From positions 1-58,008 of the forward strand of contig JABHUE010000051.1 in the NCBI GenBank assembly GCA_018672825.1: a stretch of 58,008 nucleotides of DNA. The letters run 5' to 3'. A model generated the notes under the pieces. The model was not told the origin of the DNA. It made no database searches and saw only the letters and a list, made by a program, of their open reading frames with translations. A program made the translations under genes and the position numbers. Every line of letters starts with the position of its first letter. The first letter of the stretch is position 1. The DNA is from Pseudomonadota bacterium. GTDB lineage: Bacteria > Pseudomonadota > Gammaproteobacteria > Arenicellales > UBA868. Shown here in pieces: positions 35,801 through 45,241 of the stretch.

Positions 35801-36646
35801 ATGACTTTGCTGATTACGTTTCTGGTTCTTTTCGCCGCTCTCTTGCATGCATCCTGGAACGCATTTGTTAAATCAGGTCAAGATAAGTTACTCACTGTTG
35901 CACTGATGCACGCTTGCTCTGGCGGATTGGCTTTTTGCCTACTGCCATTTTTACCCCTGCCTGACACGGCGGCATGGCCGTTTCTTGCGCTCTCTTCTGT
36001 TTTGCATTGGGGTTACTATTTTTTTTTAGTAAGCGGCTATCGCCATGGTGATTTAGGTGTCATCTATCCATTAGCCAGAGGCAGTGCGCCTCTCATGATT
36101 GCCATTTCTGGCGCCTTCATCGCTGGTGAGACTTTTTCCCCACTCGCAATGACAGGGCTCGGACTTGCAAGCGTTGGGATTATCAGCTTGAGTTTCGAAA
36201 AAGGACTACCAAAACGGAAACACTTCAAAGCCATTTCTTTTGCGCTAGGCACCGGCATCTGGATTACGGCCTATACCCTAGCTGATGGTTTAGGCGTGAG
36301 AGAGTCTGGATCAAAACTAAGTTACATCGCTTGGTTATTTGTTCTCGAGGCCATTACCTTTTGCCCCTTTGTGCTATTTTTGCGACGCACCACTTGGAAA
36401 CGCTATTACGTTAATAATTGGCGTGGATTATGGTTAAGCGGGGTCGTTTCGGGATCTGCGTACGGACTAGTCATTTATGTCATGAGCACTCACCCGATGG
36501 CGGCTGTTTCTGCGCTACGCGAGACAAGCGTTGTCATTGCAGTGCTCATTGGGACCTTCATACTCAAAGAACAGCATATGACCTACCGCATTTGTGCCGC
36601 CGCTGTCGTTGTGGCTGGCATTGCGCTGATGAATGCCACAATTTAA
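35801..36646 (+). CDS. EamA/DMT-family transporter (2)
   Basis: A 281-residue, ten-helix transporter with two EamA repeats. The start LLITFLVLFAALLHASWNAF, with a His-Ala-x-Trp-Asn motif, and VIYPLARGSAPLMIAI are typical of the family. It is 61 bp after the glycosyltransferase gene and 190 bp before the flavoprotein gene. Cargo unknown. Confidence 0.9.
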   Translation: MTLLITFLVLFAALLHASWNAFVKSGQDKLLTVALMHACSGGLAFCLLPFLPLPDTAAWPFLALSSVLHWGYYFFLVSGYRHGDLGVIYPLARGSAPLMIAISGAFIAGETFSPLAMTGLGLASVGIISLSFEKGLPKRKHFKAISFALGTGIWITAYTLADGLGVRESGSKLSYIAWLFVLEAITFCPFVLFLRRTTWKRYYVNNWRGLWLSGVVSGSAYGLVIYVMSTHPMAAVSALRETSVVIAVLIGTFILKEQHMTYRICAAAVVVAGIALMNATI

Positions 36647-36836
36647 CATCGGCAACCTATGATCAGGTCGCTAAAACAATGGTCCGTTTCGTGAGTGTGG
36701 TTGATTTTTCACAGACGTCCGGATTACTCTCTATTTTACGGCTCAAAGCCGTTCAGATTCTTCTAAACACATTTCAGCAACTCGAAGAATCCGCAGCCCA
36801 CGAACACGTAACATCAGCAAGATTTAGGAAGAACGA

Positions 36837-39401
36837 ATGGCTAATTTTCCAAACAAAGCAAACGTCGTCATCATTGGTGTTGGCGGCATTGTAGGCGCAT
36901 CTGTCGCCCACCATCTTATTGCAAAAGGCTGGAAAGATATTGTGGGCATTGACAAGTCATCAGTACCGACCGACATCGGGTCAACCTCCCATGCATCAGA
37001 TTTTTGTTACATGACGGCACATGACAACATGACCTGTTACACCACTCGTTACAGTGTGGAATTCTATGAGGCCATGGGACATTACAGTCGTGTTGGCGGG
37101 CTCGAAGTGGCTCGACATGATGACGATGATCGGATGGCTGAATTAAAACGAAAAGTCTCATCCGGTCGAGCCTTTGGCACTAATGCAAAGATGATTAGCG
37201 CAAAAGAAACGAAGGAAAAATTCCCGCTGCTTGAGGAAGACATGATTCAGGGTGCAATGTGGGATCCTGACGCTGGACTTGTCATTCCTCGATCTCAGAC
37301 CGTAGCGGGCAAATTAGTTGATCAAGCTGAAGCAACAGGCGATCTTCAGGTTTTTCAGAATACCACTGCAAATGGATTAGAAATTCATGAAGGCAAGATA
37401 ACAGGTGTACATACCAATCGTGGTCTTATTGCCGCCGACGCCGTTATTGTGTGCGCCGGCTTATGGGGTCGATTAATCGCTCAAATGGCAGGAGAAGATC
37501 TCCCGATCATGCCGGTTGATCACCCCCTGTGTTTTTTTGGCCCCTACGAAGAGTTTGCCGGGACGGGAAAAGAAATTGGCTATCCGCTTCTCAGGGACCA
37601 GGGAAATTCAGCCTATCTTCGCGATACCGGTGATCCCGCGACGGCTGAAGGCGGACAAATTGAGTGGGGCTATTACGAAGAAAAAGATCCTCGCCTCGTA
37701 CATCCCAAAGATCTTCTCGAAAAAGGCGAATCTCACTGGTCTCCGTCTCAACGTGACCTTGAAATGGAGCAAATCATTGAACCTCTCGAAAAGGCAATGG
37801 AGCTGACTCCGATTCTCGGGGAATTAGGCTGGAACGAAAAACACTCTTTTAATGGCTTGCTGCAAGTAACTGCTGACAACGGGCCCTCGATTGGTGAGTC
37901 GCCGAATACACGGGGACTCTGGTACGCCGAAGCAGTGTGGGTAAAAGACGCTCCCGGTGTAGCCAAGCTGTTGGTCGATATGATGACCGACGGTATCACT
38001 GAAACTGATATCCATAGCGTTGATGTCGCTCGGTACTACCCGATGCAAAAAACGCCTGAATATATTCGGGGTCGATGCTACGAGAGCGCTTTCAAAATTT
38101 ATAACCCAGCGGTTCACAGTCGGGAGCCATACACTGAAGGACGAAACCTTCGGCGCAGCCCTTTTTGGCAGCGGGAACAAGAGCTTGGCGGATATTTCAT
38201 GGAGTTAGCCGGTTGGGAGCGGGCTCATGGTTACGCGGCAAATGAGGTATTACTGGAAAAGTATGGTGATCGAGTCCCGGTCCGAGAGAACGAATGGGAT
38301 AGCCGGCATTTCTGGAGAGTGTCCAATGCAGAGCACCTCGCGATGTCGGATAACGCCGGGATGATCAATCTTTCTCACTTTGCCGTATACGACATTAGTG
38401 GCACTGATGCTGCGACCCTGATGGAATATGCCTGTGTTGCCAAGGTCGCTGGCACCACCCCTATCGGGAAAGGCATCTACACCCATTTCCTTGATCGCGT
38501 GGGCGGGGTACGCTCCGATCTCACAATTCTTCGCCTTGCGGAAAACCGTTTCCGGTTGATTGATGGCGCAGATGCAGGTCATCGCGATTACGTATGGCTT
38601 TCAAGACTGGCCGAGGACAAAGGATGGGATGTGTTTATCGAAGACCGCAGCGACCACATGGCATGCCTCGGACTTTGGGGGCCCAATGCTCGCAGCATGC
38701 TGGAGGCCATAGCAGACGACCCCAGCGCACTTGATCCCAAGCACTTTCCATTTGCGACCACCAAAGAGATTTCGATACAGGGCATTCCCGTGCTGGCGTT
38801 TCGCATCTCTTACGTCGGTGAATCCGGATGGGAACTTCATGTTCCTTTTAGTTATGGTCTTTCTCTTTGGGATCTTGTATTTGCGCAAGGCGCGACACCG
38901 GTTGGTGTTGAAACCTATGCGAACTCCCGGCGACTTGAAAAAAGTTTTCGACTTCAAAATGCAGACCTGTTAACCGAATACAACCTCATCGAAGCCGGAT
39001 TATCACGACCAACGGTTAAAGATGCGGATTTCCACGGAAAAGATGCCTACCTCGAACAGCGAGCACGGGAGGTCCAGCCGGCTTATCTTTGCACGCTGAC
39101 AATGACCGATAATCTCGACTCAAACGGTGTGCCGCGATACCCGGTCGGCACCTGTCCAATCGTTGATCCTGACTCCAACGCGGTGCTAACGGATGAGCTT
39201 GGAAGGCGGTCCTACACGACCAGCATCGCCTTTGGACCCTCTGTCGGCAAAAACATTGCGCTTGGATATCTTCCCAAGGAATATGCTGAAGAAGGTCGAA
39301 CCCTGTTAATCGAGTATTTTGACGAATCGTTTCCAGTGCGGGTGGAGGTTGTGGGCTGCAAAGGACTATATGATCCTGATAACCTTCTTCCAAGACAGTA
39401 A
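36837..39401 (+). CDS. Dimethylglycine/sarcosine dehydrogenase-like flavoprotein with GcvT domain
   Basis: An 854-residue two-part enzyme. The N-terminal FAD-dependent DAO domain (about 8-370) has VVIIGVGGIVGASVAHHL and a possible covalent-flavin His52 in GSTSHASDF, matching DMGDH. The C-terminal half (about 440-854) is an aminomethyltransferase/GcvT fold (MINLSHFAVYDISG, GVRSDLTILRL, YVGESGWELHVP) that captures formaldehyde on tetrahydrofolate. The reaction is oxidative N-demethylation of a secondary or tertiary amine. A good GGAAG site precedes the ATG. Choline-kinase-like and methyltransferase genes follow within 40 bp and by overlap. Exact substrate unknown. Confidence 0.9.
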   Translation: MANFPNKANVVIIGVGGIVGASVAHHLIAKGWKDIVGIDKSSVPTDIGSTSHASDFCYMTAHDNMTCYTTRYSVEFYEAMGHYSRVGGLEVARHDDDDRMAELKRKVSSGRAFGTNAKMISAKETKEKFPLLEEDMIQGAMWDPDAGLVIPRSQTVAGKLVDQAEATGDLQVFQNTTANGLEIHEGKITGVHTNRGLIAADAVIVCAGLWGRLIAQMAGEDLPIMPVDHPLCFFGPYEEFAGTGKEIGYPLLRDQGNSAYLRDTGDPATAEGGQIEWGYYEEKDPRLVHPKDLLEKGESHWSPSQRDLEMEQIIEPLEKAMELTPILGELGWNEKHSFNGLLQVTADNGPSIGESPNTRGLWYAEAVWVKDAPGVAKLLVDMMTDGITETDIHSVDVARYYPMQKTPEYIRGRCYESAFKIYNPAVHSREPYTEGRNLRRSPFWQREQELGGYFMELAGWERAHGYAANEVLLEKYGDRVPVRENEWDSRHFWRVSNAEHLAMSDNAGMINLSHFAVYDISGTDAATLMEYACVAKVAGTTPIGKGIYTHFLDRVGGVRSDLTILRLAENRFRLIDGADAGHRDYVWLSRLAEDKGWDVFIEDRSDHMACLGLWGPNARSMLEAIADDPSALDPKHFPFATTKEISIQGIPVLAFRISYVGESGWELHVPFSYGLSLWDLVFAQGATPVGVETYANSRRLEKSFRLQNADLLTEYNLIEAGLSRPTVKDADFHGKDAYLEQRAREVQPAYLCTLTMTDNLDSNGVPRYPVGTCPIVDPDSNAVLTDELGRRSYTTSIAFGPSVGKNIALGYLPKEYAEEGRTLLIEYFDESFPVRVEVVGCKGLYDPDNLLPRQ

Positions 39402-39440
39402 ACCGCTTTCAAGCAGAAACAATCACAACATTCTTCAAAA

Positions 39441-40367
39441 ATGGATAAAGAACTAGAAATTGCCTTCAACAGCATCCCGCTATTTTCAGATCAATCGCTC
39501 GATGCCGTTAGCGTTGAACGATTGGGAGGCCTCACCAATCGAAATTTTCTGATCGAAACGTCAGAAGGAAAATATGTGTTGCGCCTTGCAGGAGAAGGCA
39601 CTGATGAATACATAGACCGGATCCGTGAAAAAAAGAACGCCGAAGTTGCCGTCAAGGCAGGTGTCAATGCGGAAATTCTTTTTTTTGATGAGGCATCAGG
39701 CATGATGGTTACCCGATTTATCGATAACGCAGTTACGATGGATATCGATAAATTCAAGGACGCCGGCGCGCTCGAACGGGCTGGTCAGGCGTTCCGCAAA
39801 CTCCATCAAAGCCCTGACCTGTTTGAAGGGGAATTCGAGCTTTTCAATCAAATCGACCAGTATCTTGAAGTACTCAAAAACCTGGGTGCCTCCCTGCCCG
39901 ATGGCTATAGCGAAGTGCAAAAAAGTGCAGAGCAAGTGCGCGCTGCGCTCTCCCGCCACACTCTGCCAAAAGCGGCATGTCACTGCGATCCCATGGTTGA
40001 AAACTGCATTGATGACGGACAGAAAATCTTCATTATTGATTTTGAATACGCCGGCAATAATGATCCCATGTGGGACCTTGGCGATTTATCAGTCGAAGGT
40101 AATTTCTCGACAGAACAAGAGCATATTTTTCTTCGGGCCTACTTTGGGCATGAGCCGAGTGCGTTCGATTTTGGTCGAATGATGATGTACAAGGCCATGT
40201 GCGATCTTCTCTGGACGTTATGGGGAGTGGTTCAGCATGCCAACAATAATCCCGTGGATGACTTTTGGGCATATGCCGTCGGGCGACTCTCACGGTGCCA
40301 GACATTAATGGCTGACCCCTCCTTTTTTGAACACCTCGCAGCCGTCACAGATGGACCGCAACGGTAA
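39441..40367 (+). CDS. Choline/ethanolamine kinase-like phosphotransferase (APH fold)
   Basis: A 308-residue kinase. N-lobe: GGLTNRNFLIETSEGKYVLR. Catalytic loop: HCDPMVENC (His181, Asp183, Asn188); metal-binding DFEYAGNNDPMWDL (Asp200). The last motif is the choline-kinase/LicA variant of the aminoglycoside phosphotransferase fold. It probably phosphorylates choline, ethanolamine or a related amino alcohol. Its 3' end overlaps the methyltransferase start by 17 bp and it begins 39 bp after the DMGDH-like gene. Confidence 0.88.
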   Translation: MDKELEIAFNSIPLFSDQSLDAVSVERLGGLTNRNFLIETSEGKYVLRLAGEGTDEYIDRIREKKNAEVAVKAGVNAEILFFDEASGMMVTRFIDNAVTMDIDKFKDAGALERAGQAFRKLHQSPDLFEGEFELFNQIDQYLEVLKNLGASLPDGYSEVQKSAEQVRAALSRHTLPKAACHCDPMVENCIDDGQKIFIIDFEYAGNNDPMWDLGDLSVEGNFSTEQEHIFLRAYFGHEPSAFDFGRMMMYKAMCDLLWTLWGVVQHANNNPVDDFWAYAVGRLSRCQTLMADPSFFEHLAAVTDGPQR

Positions 40368-41130
40368 CGCCACTGCACCGTTTCTTGATGCCGGGCAGTA
40401 CACAGCTGATTCCATTCAGGACTATGAGCTGGTATATGGAAAAGCATTTGTCAGTCCGGGTGGCAAGGCCTGCGCGGACGATTTGATTCAAAAAATGGCG
40501 CTAGCCGCTGACGATGTCGTGCTTGATGCCGGATGCGGCCTCGGCGGTAGTGCTTTTTTAATGGCATCCAAATTTGGCCTAAGGGTTGATGCTATTGACC
40601 TCTCCGAGAACATGATCGCGCTAGCCCAAAATCGACTCTGCGAACTGGATTCCCCTAAAACCATTCAACTCAAACAAGAAGATTGCCTTCAAATCGACGC
40701 TGAACAAAAGTACAACGGAATTTATAGCCGAGATGTTTTTTTGCATATCTCTGAAAAACAAAAACTGTTTTCTGTGCTGCATCGAGCACTCAAAGTGACG
40801 GGCAAGTTATTATTTACGGACTATTGCTGCTCCCCGCCACCCTGGGATGAGACATTCTCTACCTATGTCGAGAAGCGTGGCTACCATCTCCGGACAGTGG
40901 CTGACTATAGCGCCCTGATTGAACAAGCGGGCTTTCAGGTCATCGAGGCGCTGGATCGTACTGAAGATTTCATCAACTTCAGCGAACAGGAGTTAGACCG
41001 CATCGAGACCTTGACCACGACGCCATTCGTTAAACAACACTTGAGATCTGACTGGCTCGCAAAGATCCACCGCGCTCGAGAGGGTAATCAAAGGTGGGGG
41101 CAATTCCTAGCGATAAAAATCACGGAGTAG
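40351..41130 (+). CDS. Phosphoethanolamine N-methyltransferase-like SAM methyltransferase
   Basis: About 259 residues from the ATG at 40351 (an upstream TTG at 40327 is open). The motif YELVYGKAFVSPGG corresponds to the YERVFGEGFVSTGG signature of plant and protozoan phosphoethanolamine methyltransferases. SAM motif I is LDAGCGLGGS, and YSRDVFLHISEK matches the catalytic-domain Tyr/Asp region. It would methylate the amino group of phosphoethanolamine or an analogue using SAM. Overlap with a choline-kinase-like gene supports an amino-alcohol phosphate substrate. Sarcosine/dimethylglycine methyltransferases are an alternative. Confidence 0.85.
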   Translation: MDRNGNATAPFLDAGQYTADSIQDYELVYGKAFVSPGGKACADDLIQKMALAADDVVLDAGCGLGGSAFLMASKFGLRVDAIDLSENMIALAQNRLCELDSPKTIQLKQEDCLQIDAEQKYNGIYSRDVFLHISEKQKLFSVLHRALKVTGKLLFTDYCCSPPPWDETFSTYVEKRGYHLRTVADYSALIEQAGFQVIEALDRTEDFINFSEQELDRIETLTTTPFVKQHLRSDWLAKIHRAREGNQRWGQFLAIKITE

Positions 41131-41143
41131 CAGCAAACCGTTT

Positions 41144-41497
41144 TTAGTCGAGTGGCATCTGTGTAATTTCCATCCCGCTAAGCCTCAGCGCAGAGGCAAC
41201 GACTGCATACTCATCAGTACGCACCTCCACTTTAATCCCGACAAATACAGCTCCAAAATCATCAAATCGTGCGTACTCAAATCGCCGATCAACTTTCAGG
41301 GATTTAAATACATTTTTAAGCAAGGAGCAGATTCTCACGCTTTCCGGACCGCAAAAATAAAGGCCTAGATCTTCCTCACGATAAATCAAATGGCCACCGG
41401 ATTAGTCAATGGCCTCGCGCACGTGGATTTTTCGGTCATCGCGACGCAAACGCCCAAGCAGCCCGCTCAGTTCTGTTGTCGCTCTTTGTTGCTTCAT
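41144..41497 (-). pseudogene. Small hypothetical protein frame split by in-frame TAA
   Basis: A minus-strand frame starts with ATG at 41497, encodes 31 residues (MKQQRATTELSGLLGRLRRD and on), then meets TAA (41402-41404) and continues in the same frame for 86 codons to the stop at 41144. The second part (TTG start possible at 41389) has mixed alpha/beta character, with YFCGPESVRICSLLKNVFKS. The whole frame would give about 118 codons. It may be one gene with a nonsense codon, two tiny genes, or a chance coincidence. No family recognised. Confidence 0.35.
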
Positions 41498-41590
41498 GTG
41501 GGGTACTGGACGCAATGGTCCACGCTAACTTTTATGATAAATTGAAACCCAAAACGTCAACACTATTTTATTAATATTTTGAGTTCCACA

Positions 41591-42496
41591 ATGCAAAATC
41601 AAGACAATAAAGGAAATAGTACCACTGTCGACTGGCGACCTGAACCAGAGGTGGTGGCCGATATAAAAACATCCCCGCAGCTCACCGCTAATGAAGTAGA
41701 TATCGAAACCTTCCAAAAAGAGGGCGTCGTTCTTTTAAAAAACCTTCTTCCGGAATGGGTTGAGCCCCTCAGGGCAGGATTGCAACGTAACATGGACGAC
41801 GCCGAACATTATGCTTTTCCTTGCGACAGCGTAGGGCCAAACGGAAAAGGAAGATTCTTTGATAGCTACTGCAATTGGCATCGAATTTCCGAGTATCGTG
41901 ACTTTATTACTCAATCACCTGCTGCACATCTCGCGGCTCAGTTCATGAGATCCGATACTGTGCAACTTTTTCATGAGCATGTGTTCTGCAAAGAATCCGG
42001 CACCCAAACGGCAACACCATGGCATCATGATCTTCCTTACTACTGTGTGGACGGACGACAAAATGTCAGCATCTATGTCTCTCTTGATTCAGCACCATCA
42101 TCAACTGCGGTTCGATTTCTTGCAGGATCTCACCAATCAGACCAGTTGTATTTTCCCCGCCACTTTGTAGACGGCACCGACTATGTGCACGATGATGAAA
42201 AGATGACCTCAGTCACTCCATTAATGAATGAAGTCTCAGAGGAAAACATTCGAAGTTTCGATCTGGAACCGGGCGATGTTATCCTTTTTGACTTTCGAAC
42301 ACTGCACGGGACAACAGACGCGCCCATCCAAGACCGGCGCCGAGCGTTTTCGACACGATGGTTAGGCGACGACATGGTGTACTGCGAGCGAGCGGGTGAC
42401 ACCTCTCCTCCCCTTCGTGATCTTGGTGTTCCACCGGGTGGCAAAATGCCTGCCTCTTTGTTCCCCGTCTTTTCATGGGACCACTTGAAGACCTGA
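41591..42496 (+). CDS. Phytanoyl-CoA dioxygenase (PhyH)-family oxygenase
   Basis: About 301 residues from the ATG at 41591 (TTG at 41579 is an alternative). Iron motif HHD in TPWHHDLPYY, distal His in FRTLHGTTD, cosubstrate Arg in RRAFSTRWLGDDMVY. Mid-length PhyH with the FDLEPGDVILFDF segment. It is followed after 24 bp by two TauD-type oxygenase genes, giving three successive iron oxygenases on one strand. The family is closest in layout to the other PhyH at 46617. Substrate unknown. Confidence 0.9.
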   Translation: MQNQDNKGNSTTVDWRPEPEVVADIKTSPQLTANEVDIETFQKEGVVLLKNLLPEWVEPLRAGLQRNMDDAEHYAFPCDSVGPNGKGRFFDSYCNWHRISEYRDFITQSPAAHLAAQFMRSDTVQLFHEHVFCKESGTQTATPWHHDLPYYCVDGRQNVSIYVSLDSAPSSTAVRFLAGSHQSDQLYFPRHFVDGTDYVHDDEKMTSVTPLMNEVSEENIRSFDLEPGDVILFDFRTLHGTTDAPIQDRRRAFSTRWLGDDMVYCERAGDTSPPLRDLGVPPGGKMPASLFPVFSWDHLKT

Positions 42497-42520
42497 TGAC
42501 GCCATGAAGTCCGTTGCCCT

Positions 42521-43393
42521 ATGAATATCCATCCGATTTCAGGATCAATTGGCGCCGTCGTGACCAACATCGATCTAAAAAACCCGATCTCTGATGAACT
42601 CACGGCAGACCTTCGGAGCGCGTTAGATCAATATCTGCTGCTGACCCTACCCGATCAACACCTCAACGCAACGCAGCACCTCAATCTGTGTGAGGTTTTT
42701 GGTTCTCCTATCGTGAATCCGTATGGACCTGGCAAACCACCTCATCCCGAATTGACTCACATTATTAAAGAGAAAGATGACGACGCGGGTGTCTTTGGTG
42801 GTGGTTGGCATACTGATCTCAGTTTTTTGGAAGAACCACCAAGTGGCTCGATACTTTGCGCGATTGAAGTGCCCCCTTATGGCGGCGACACGCTTTTTTC
42901 AAATCAACAAACGGCATGGGAAACATTGCCCGACCCACTTAAAGCAATGTTAGATGATCGAAAGATCGTACATGTCGGAAAACCCTATGGCATTAAATGG
43001 GCGCCGCCTCTGGAAGAGCAATCCATGAAAGGGTCAACATTACGGAATGATCCTAATGCAGATCGTGAGCGCTTTCACCCAGCGATACTGCGTCATCCTA
43101 AAACTCAGCGTCCCGGTTTGTACCTGAATCCGACATATTCGCTTCGGTTAGACGGTATGTCCGAGGCCGAAAGCCGTCCGATACTTGATTCGATCATGCA
43201 GCACGCCACGCTACCCGAGTTCTGCTGTCGGATCAGCTGGTCAGCTGGCATGGTGGCGATCTGGGATAACTTTTCAACTCAACACTATGCGGTGAACGAC
43301 TATTTTGGTTTTCGCCGAGAAATGCGCCGAGCGTCATTCTCGGGTTATTCGATCCAAGATTACATAAGCTCGCGACCACAAGATGCATCTTGA
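42521..43393 (+). CDS. TauD/TfdA-family 2-oxoglutarate dioxygenase (A)
   Basis: A 290-residue enzyme. N-terminal SGSIGAVVTNIDLKNPIS is the TauD-family opening. Iron ligands are His97 and Asp99 (GGWHTDLSF) and a distal His255 (STQHYAVNDY); the Arg pair for 2-oxoglutarate is in FGFRREMRR. The family releases sulfite from taurine, cleaves aryloxy acids or hydroxylates quaternary ammonium acids. Its last 11 bp overlap the start of a second, distantly related TauD gene. Confidence 0.92.
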   Translation: MNIHPISGSIGAVVTNIDLKNPISDELTADLRSALDQYLLLTLPDQHLNATQHLNLCEVFGSPIVNPYGPGKPPHPELTHIIKEKDDDAGVFGGGWHTDLSFLEEPPSGSILCAIEVPPYGGDTLFSNQQTAWETLPDPLKAMLDDRKIVHVGKPYGIKWAPPLEEQSMKGSTLRNDPNADRERFHPAILRHPKTQRPGLYLNPTYSLRLDGMSEAESRPILDSIMQHATLPEFCCRISWSAGMVAIWDNFSTQHYAVNDYFGFRREMRRASFSGYSIQDYISSRPQDAS

Positions 43394-44243
43394 ACCCCTT
43401 CAAGATGATCTCGGCGCCACAGTATCCGGCATAACGCTTTCTGGTGATCTGACTGAAACCGAAGTTGAATCCATCAGATCAATTATCGATCAGTATTCGG
43501 TGGTTCATTTTCCGGGACAGGAAATGACTGATGACAAACAGCTTGCGCTCACACGACTCTTTGGAGAACCGGAAGCGGAACATGTTGCATTTGGATCAAG
43601 CGGTACCGTTAATTACTTTGGCACCGTAGGCAACGTAAAAGACGATGGATCGACTGCAGATAACACGAACGCCCGGTATCAAAGCGGCAATCAGCTATGG
43701 CATTCTGATTCGTCATTTCGTGAAACACCATCTTATCTCTCCATCCTTCATGCCTACGAAGTGCCTGAGAAGGGTGGCGATACCGAATTTGCCAGTATGC
43801 GCTCCGGGTATGCCCGTCTTGATGCCAACATGAGACGAACGATCGATCCACTATTTGTGATTCATGACTACGTCTTTTCTCGTAGCCCGATCGCGCCGGT
43901 TAATCCTAATCACGCAGCCTCGTTACCACCCGTGGTGCATCCGATCGTTCGCATCAACCCAAGCCATCAACAAAAAAATCTTTATATTGGCTCCCACGCT
44001 CGATCTATTGTCGGCATGAATGGCATGGAGAGTCGAAAGATACTGGATGACTTGCTGGAACATACAACCGAGCATGCTCATGTCACTCGTCACGCCTGGC
44101 AACCTGGCGATACGGTTATTTGGGACAACCGGTGCGTTCTACACCGAGGCACCGGTTATGATGCAACCCGATGGCGACGCCGACTTCGTCAAACCCGGGT
44201 CGTTGGAAACGAAATTGGCATCATTCCCTATGTGCCGTCTTGA
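43383..44243 (+). CDS. TauD/TfdA-family 2-oxoglutarate dioxygenase (B)
   Basis: A 286-residue enzyme overlapping the previous oxygenase gene by 11 bp, hence translationally coupled. Iron ligands His107 and Asp109 (LWHSDSSFRE) and distal His254 (CVLHRGTGYD), with the Arg-rich cosubstrate segment WRRRLRQTRVVG. It differs strongly from its neighbour, so this is not a recent duplication; sequential reactions or a heteromer are possible. Substrate unknown. Confidence 0.92.
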   Translation: MHLEPLQDDLGATVSGITLSGDLTETEVESIRSIIDQYSVVHFPGQEMTDDKQLALTRLFGEPEAEHVAFGSSGTVNYFGTVGNVKDDGSTADNTNARYQSGNQLWHSDSSFRETPSYLSILHAYEVPEKGGDTEFASMRSGYARLDANMRRTIDPLFVIHDYVFSRSPIAPVNPNHAASLPPVVHPIVRINPSHQQKNLYIGSHARSIVGMNGMESRKILDDLLEHTTEHAHVTRHAWQPGDTVIWDNRCVLHRGTGYDATRWRRRLRQTRVVGNEIGIIPYVPS

Positions 44244-44254
44244 ACCCGCTCTCA

Positions 44255-45124
44255 CTAAGCAGCTGATCTGGCCCTCAGCTCAAGAATCGATCGACCGAGC
44301 ACCGCCACAATCACCAATGCACCGCCCGCAAGGGTCCACTTCGAAGGAATTTCATTTACAAATAACCAAACCCAAACCGGACCTAACGCAAATTCGAGCA
44401 ACATGAAAATCGTCAGCTCGGCTGCAACAATATGCCGCGAGGCGACGATGAATGAGGCGCTGGTAAACCCTGACATCACCCCACCCCACAACAGACATAA
44501 CCACAAATCATTTTTCGAAATCGGCAACTCGCCGCGTTGGGTTAACCCGGTCATCGCCATAATCAACACAGTCGAGATCAGAATGGCGGGCAACATATCA
44601 ACTTGGCGATTAAATCTCACAATGACGGCATAAATCGAAAAGAAAAAAGTCGTCATCAACGCCATCAGGTTTCCATAGACAGAACCGATGGTGAAACCTT
44701 CGCCGATCATAATCACAATTCCAAAGAAAGCGATAATCATGGTGACAAGTGTTGGTCGACTGGGTTTTTCTTTCAAAAAGATCCACGCTAAACCAGCAGT
44801 GACAAATGGTATGCCGCCAAGTACAAATAGCGTATTCGCAACTGTCGTGTGAGTCATCGATTGCAGGAAGGTAATGCCGGCTCCTGCCAGCATGGCGCCT
44901 GCCATCAGTCCCGGCCAACCCACTCCAATGACTCGGACAATCGCCGCTCCCCGATAGCGTAAAAAAAGTAAGACCAAAATAGCGCCCATCAGAAAAAGCG
45001 CACGATAGAAGTTCATGACGAGCGGACCTGCCTCCAGTAACCGAACCACTAGCCCTGAAAAGCTAATCACTACCGAACTTGCAATCATTAGCAAGATTGC
45101 TAATTGACGCATATCTCTATTCAT
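44255..45124 (-). CDS. EamA/DMT-family transporter (3)
   Basis: A 289-residue ten-helix transporter with two EamA repeats (FSGLVVRLLEAGPLVMNFYR; second repeat FMLLEFALGPVWVWLFVNE). It is convergent with the oxygenase gene set and divergent from the YcgN-like gene. It may export an inhibitory intermediate, but nothing in the sequence fixes the cargo. Confidence 0.9.
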   Translation of the reverse strand: MNRDMRQLAILLMIASSVVISFSGLVVRLLEAGPLVMNFYRALFLMGAILVLLFLRYRGAAIVRVIGVGWPGLMAGAMLAGAGITFLQSMTHTTVANTLFVLGGIPFVTAGLAWIFLKEKPSRPTLVTMIIAFFGIVIMIGEGFTIGSVYGNLMALMTTFFFSIYAVIVRFNRQVDMLPAILISTVLIMAMTGLTQRGELPISKNDLWLCLLWGGVMSGFTSASFIVASRHIVAAELTIFMLLEFALGPVWVWLFVNEIPSKWTLAGGALVIVAVLGRSILELRARSAA

Positions 45125-45241
45125 TTCGGGATCGATTTAAATCTGGCATCACGTATGAGCTCCGCTCAGCTTGCAAGCATTGCGATTAACTTTAATTCAT
45201 ACTTCACTTTAGTCCTGCGCTTTAACCATCGAGCCCTTGTC

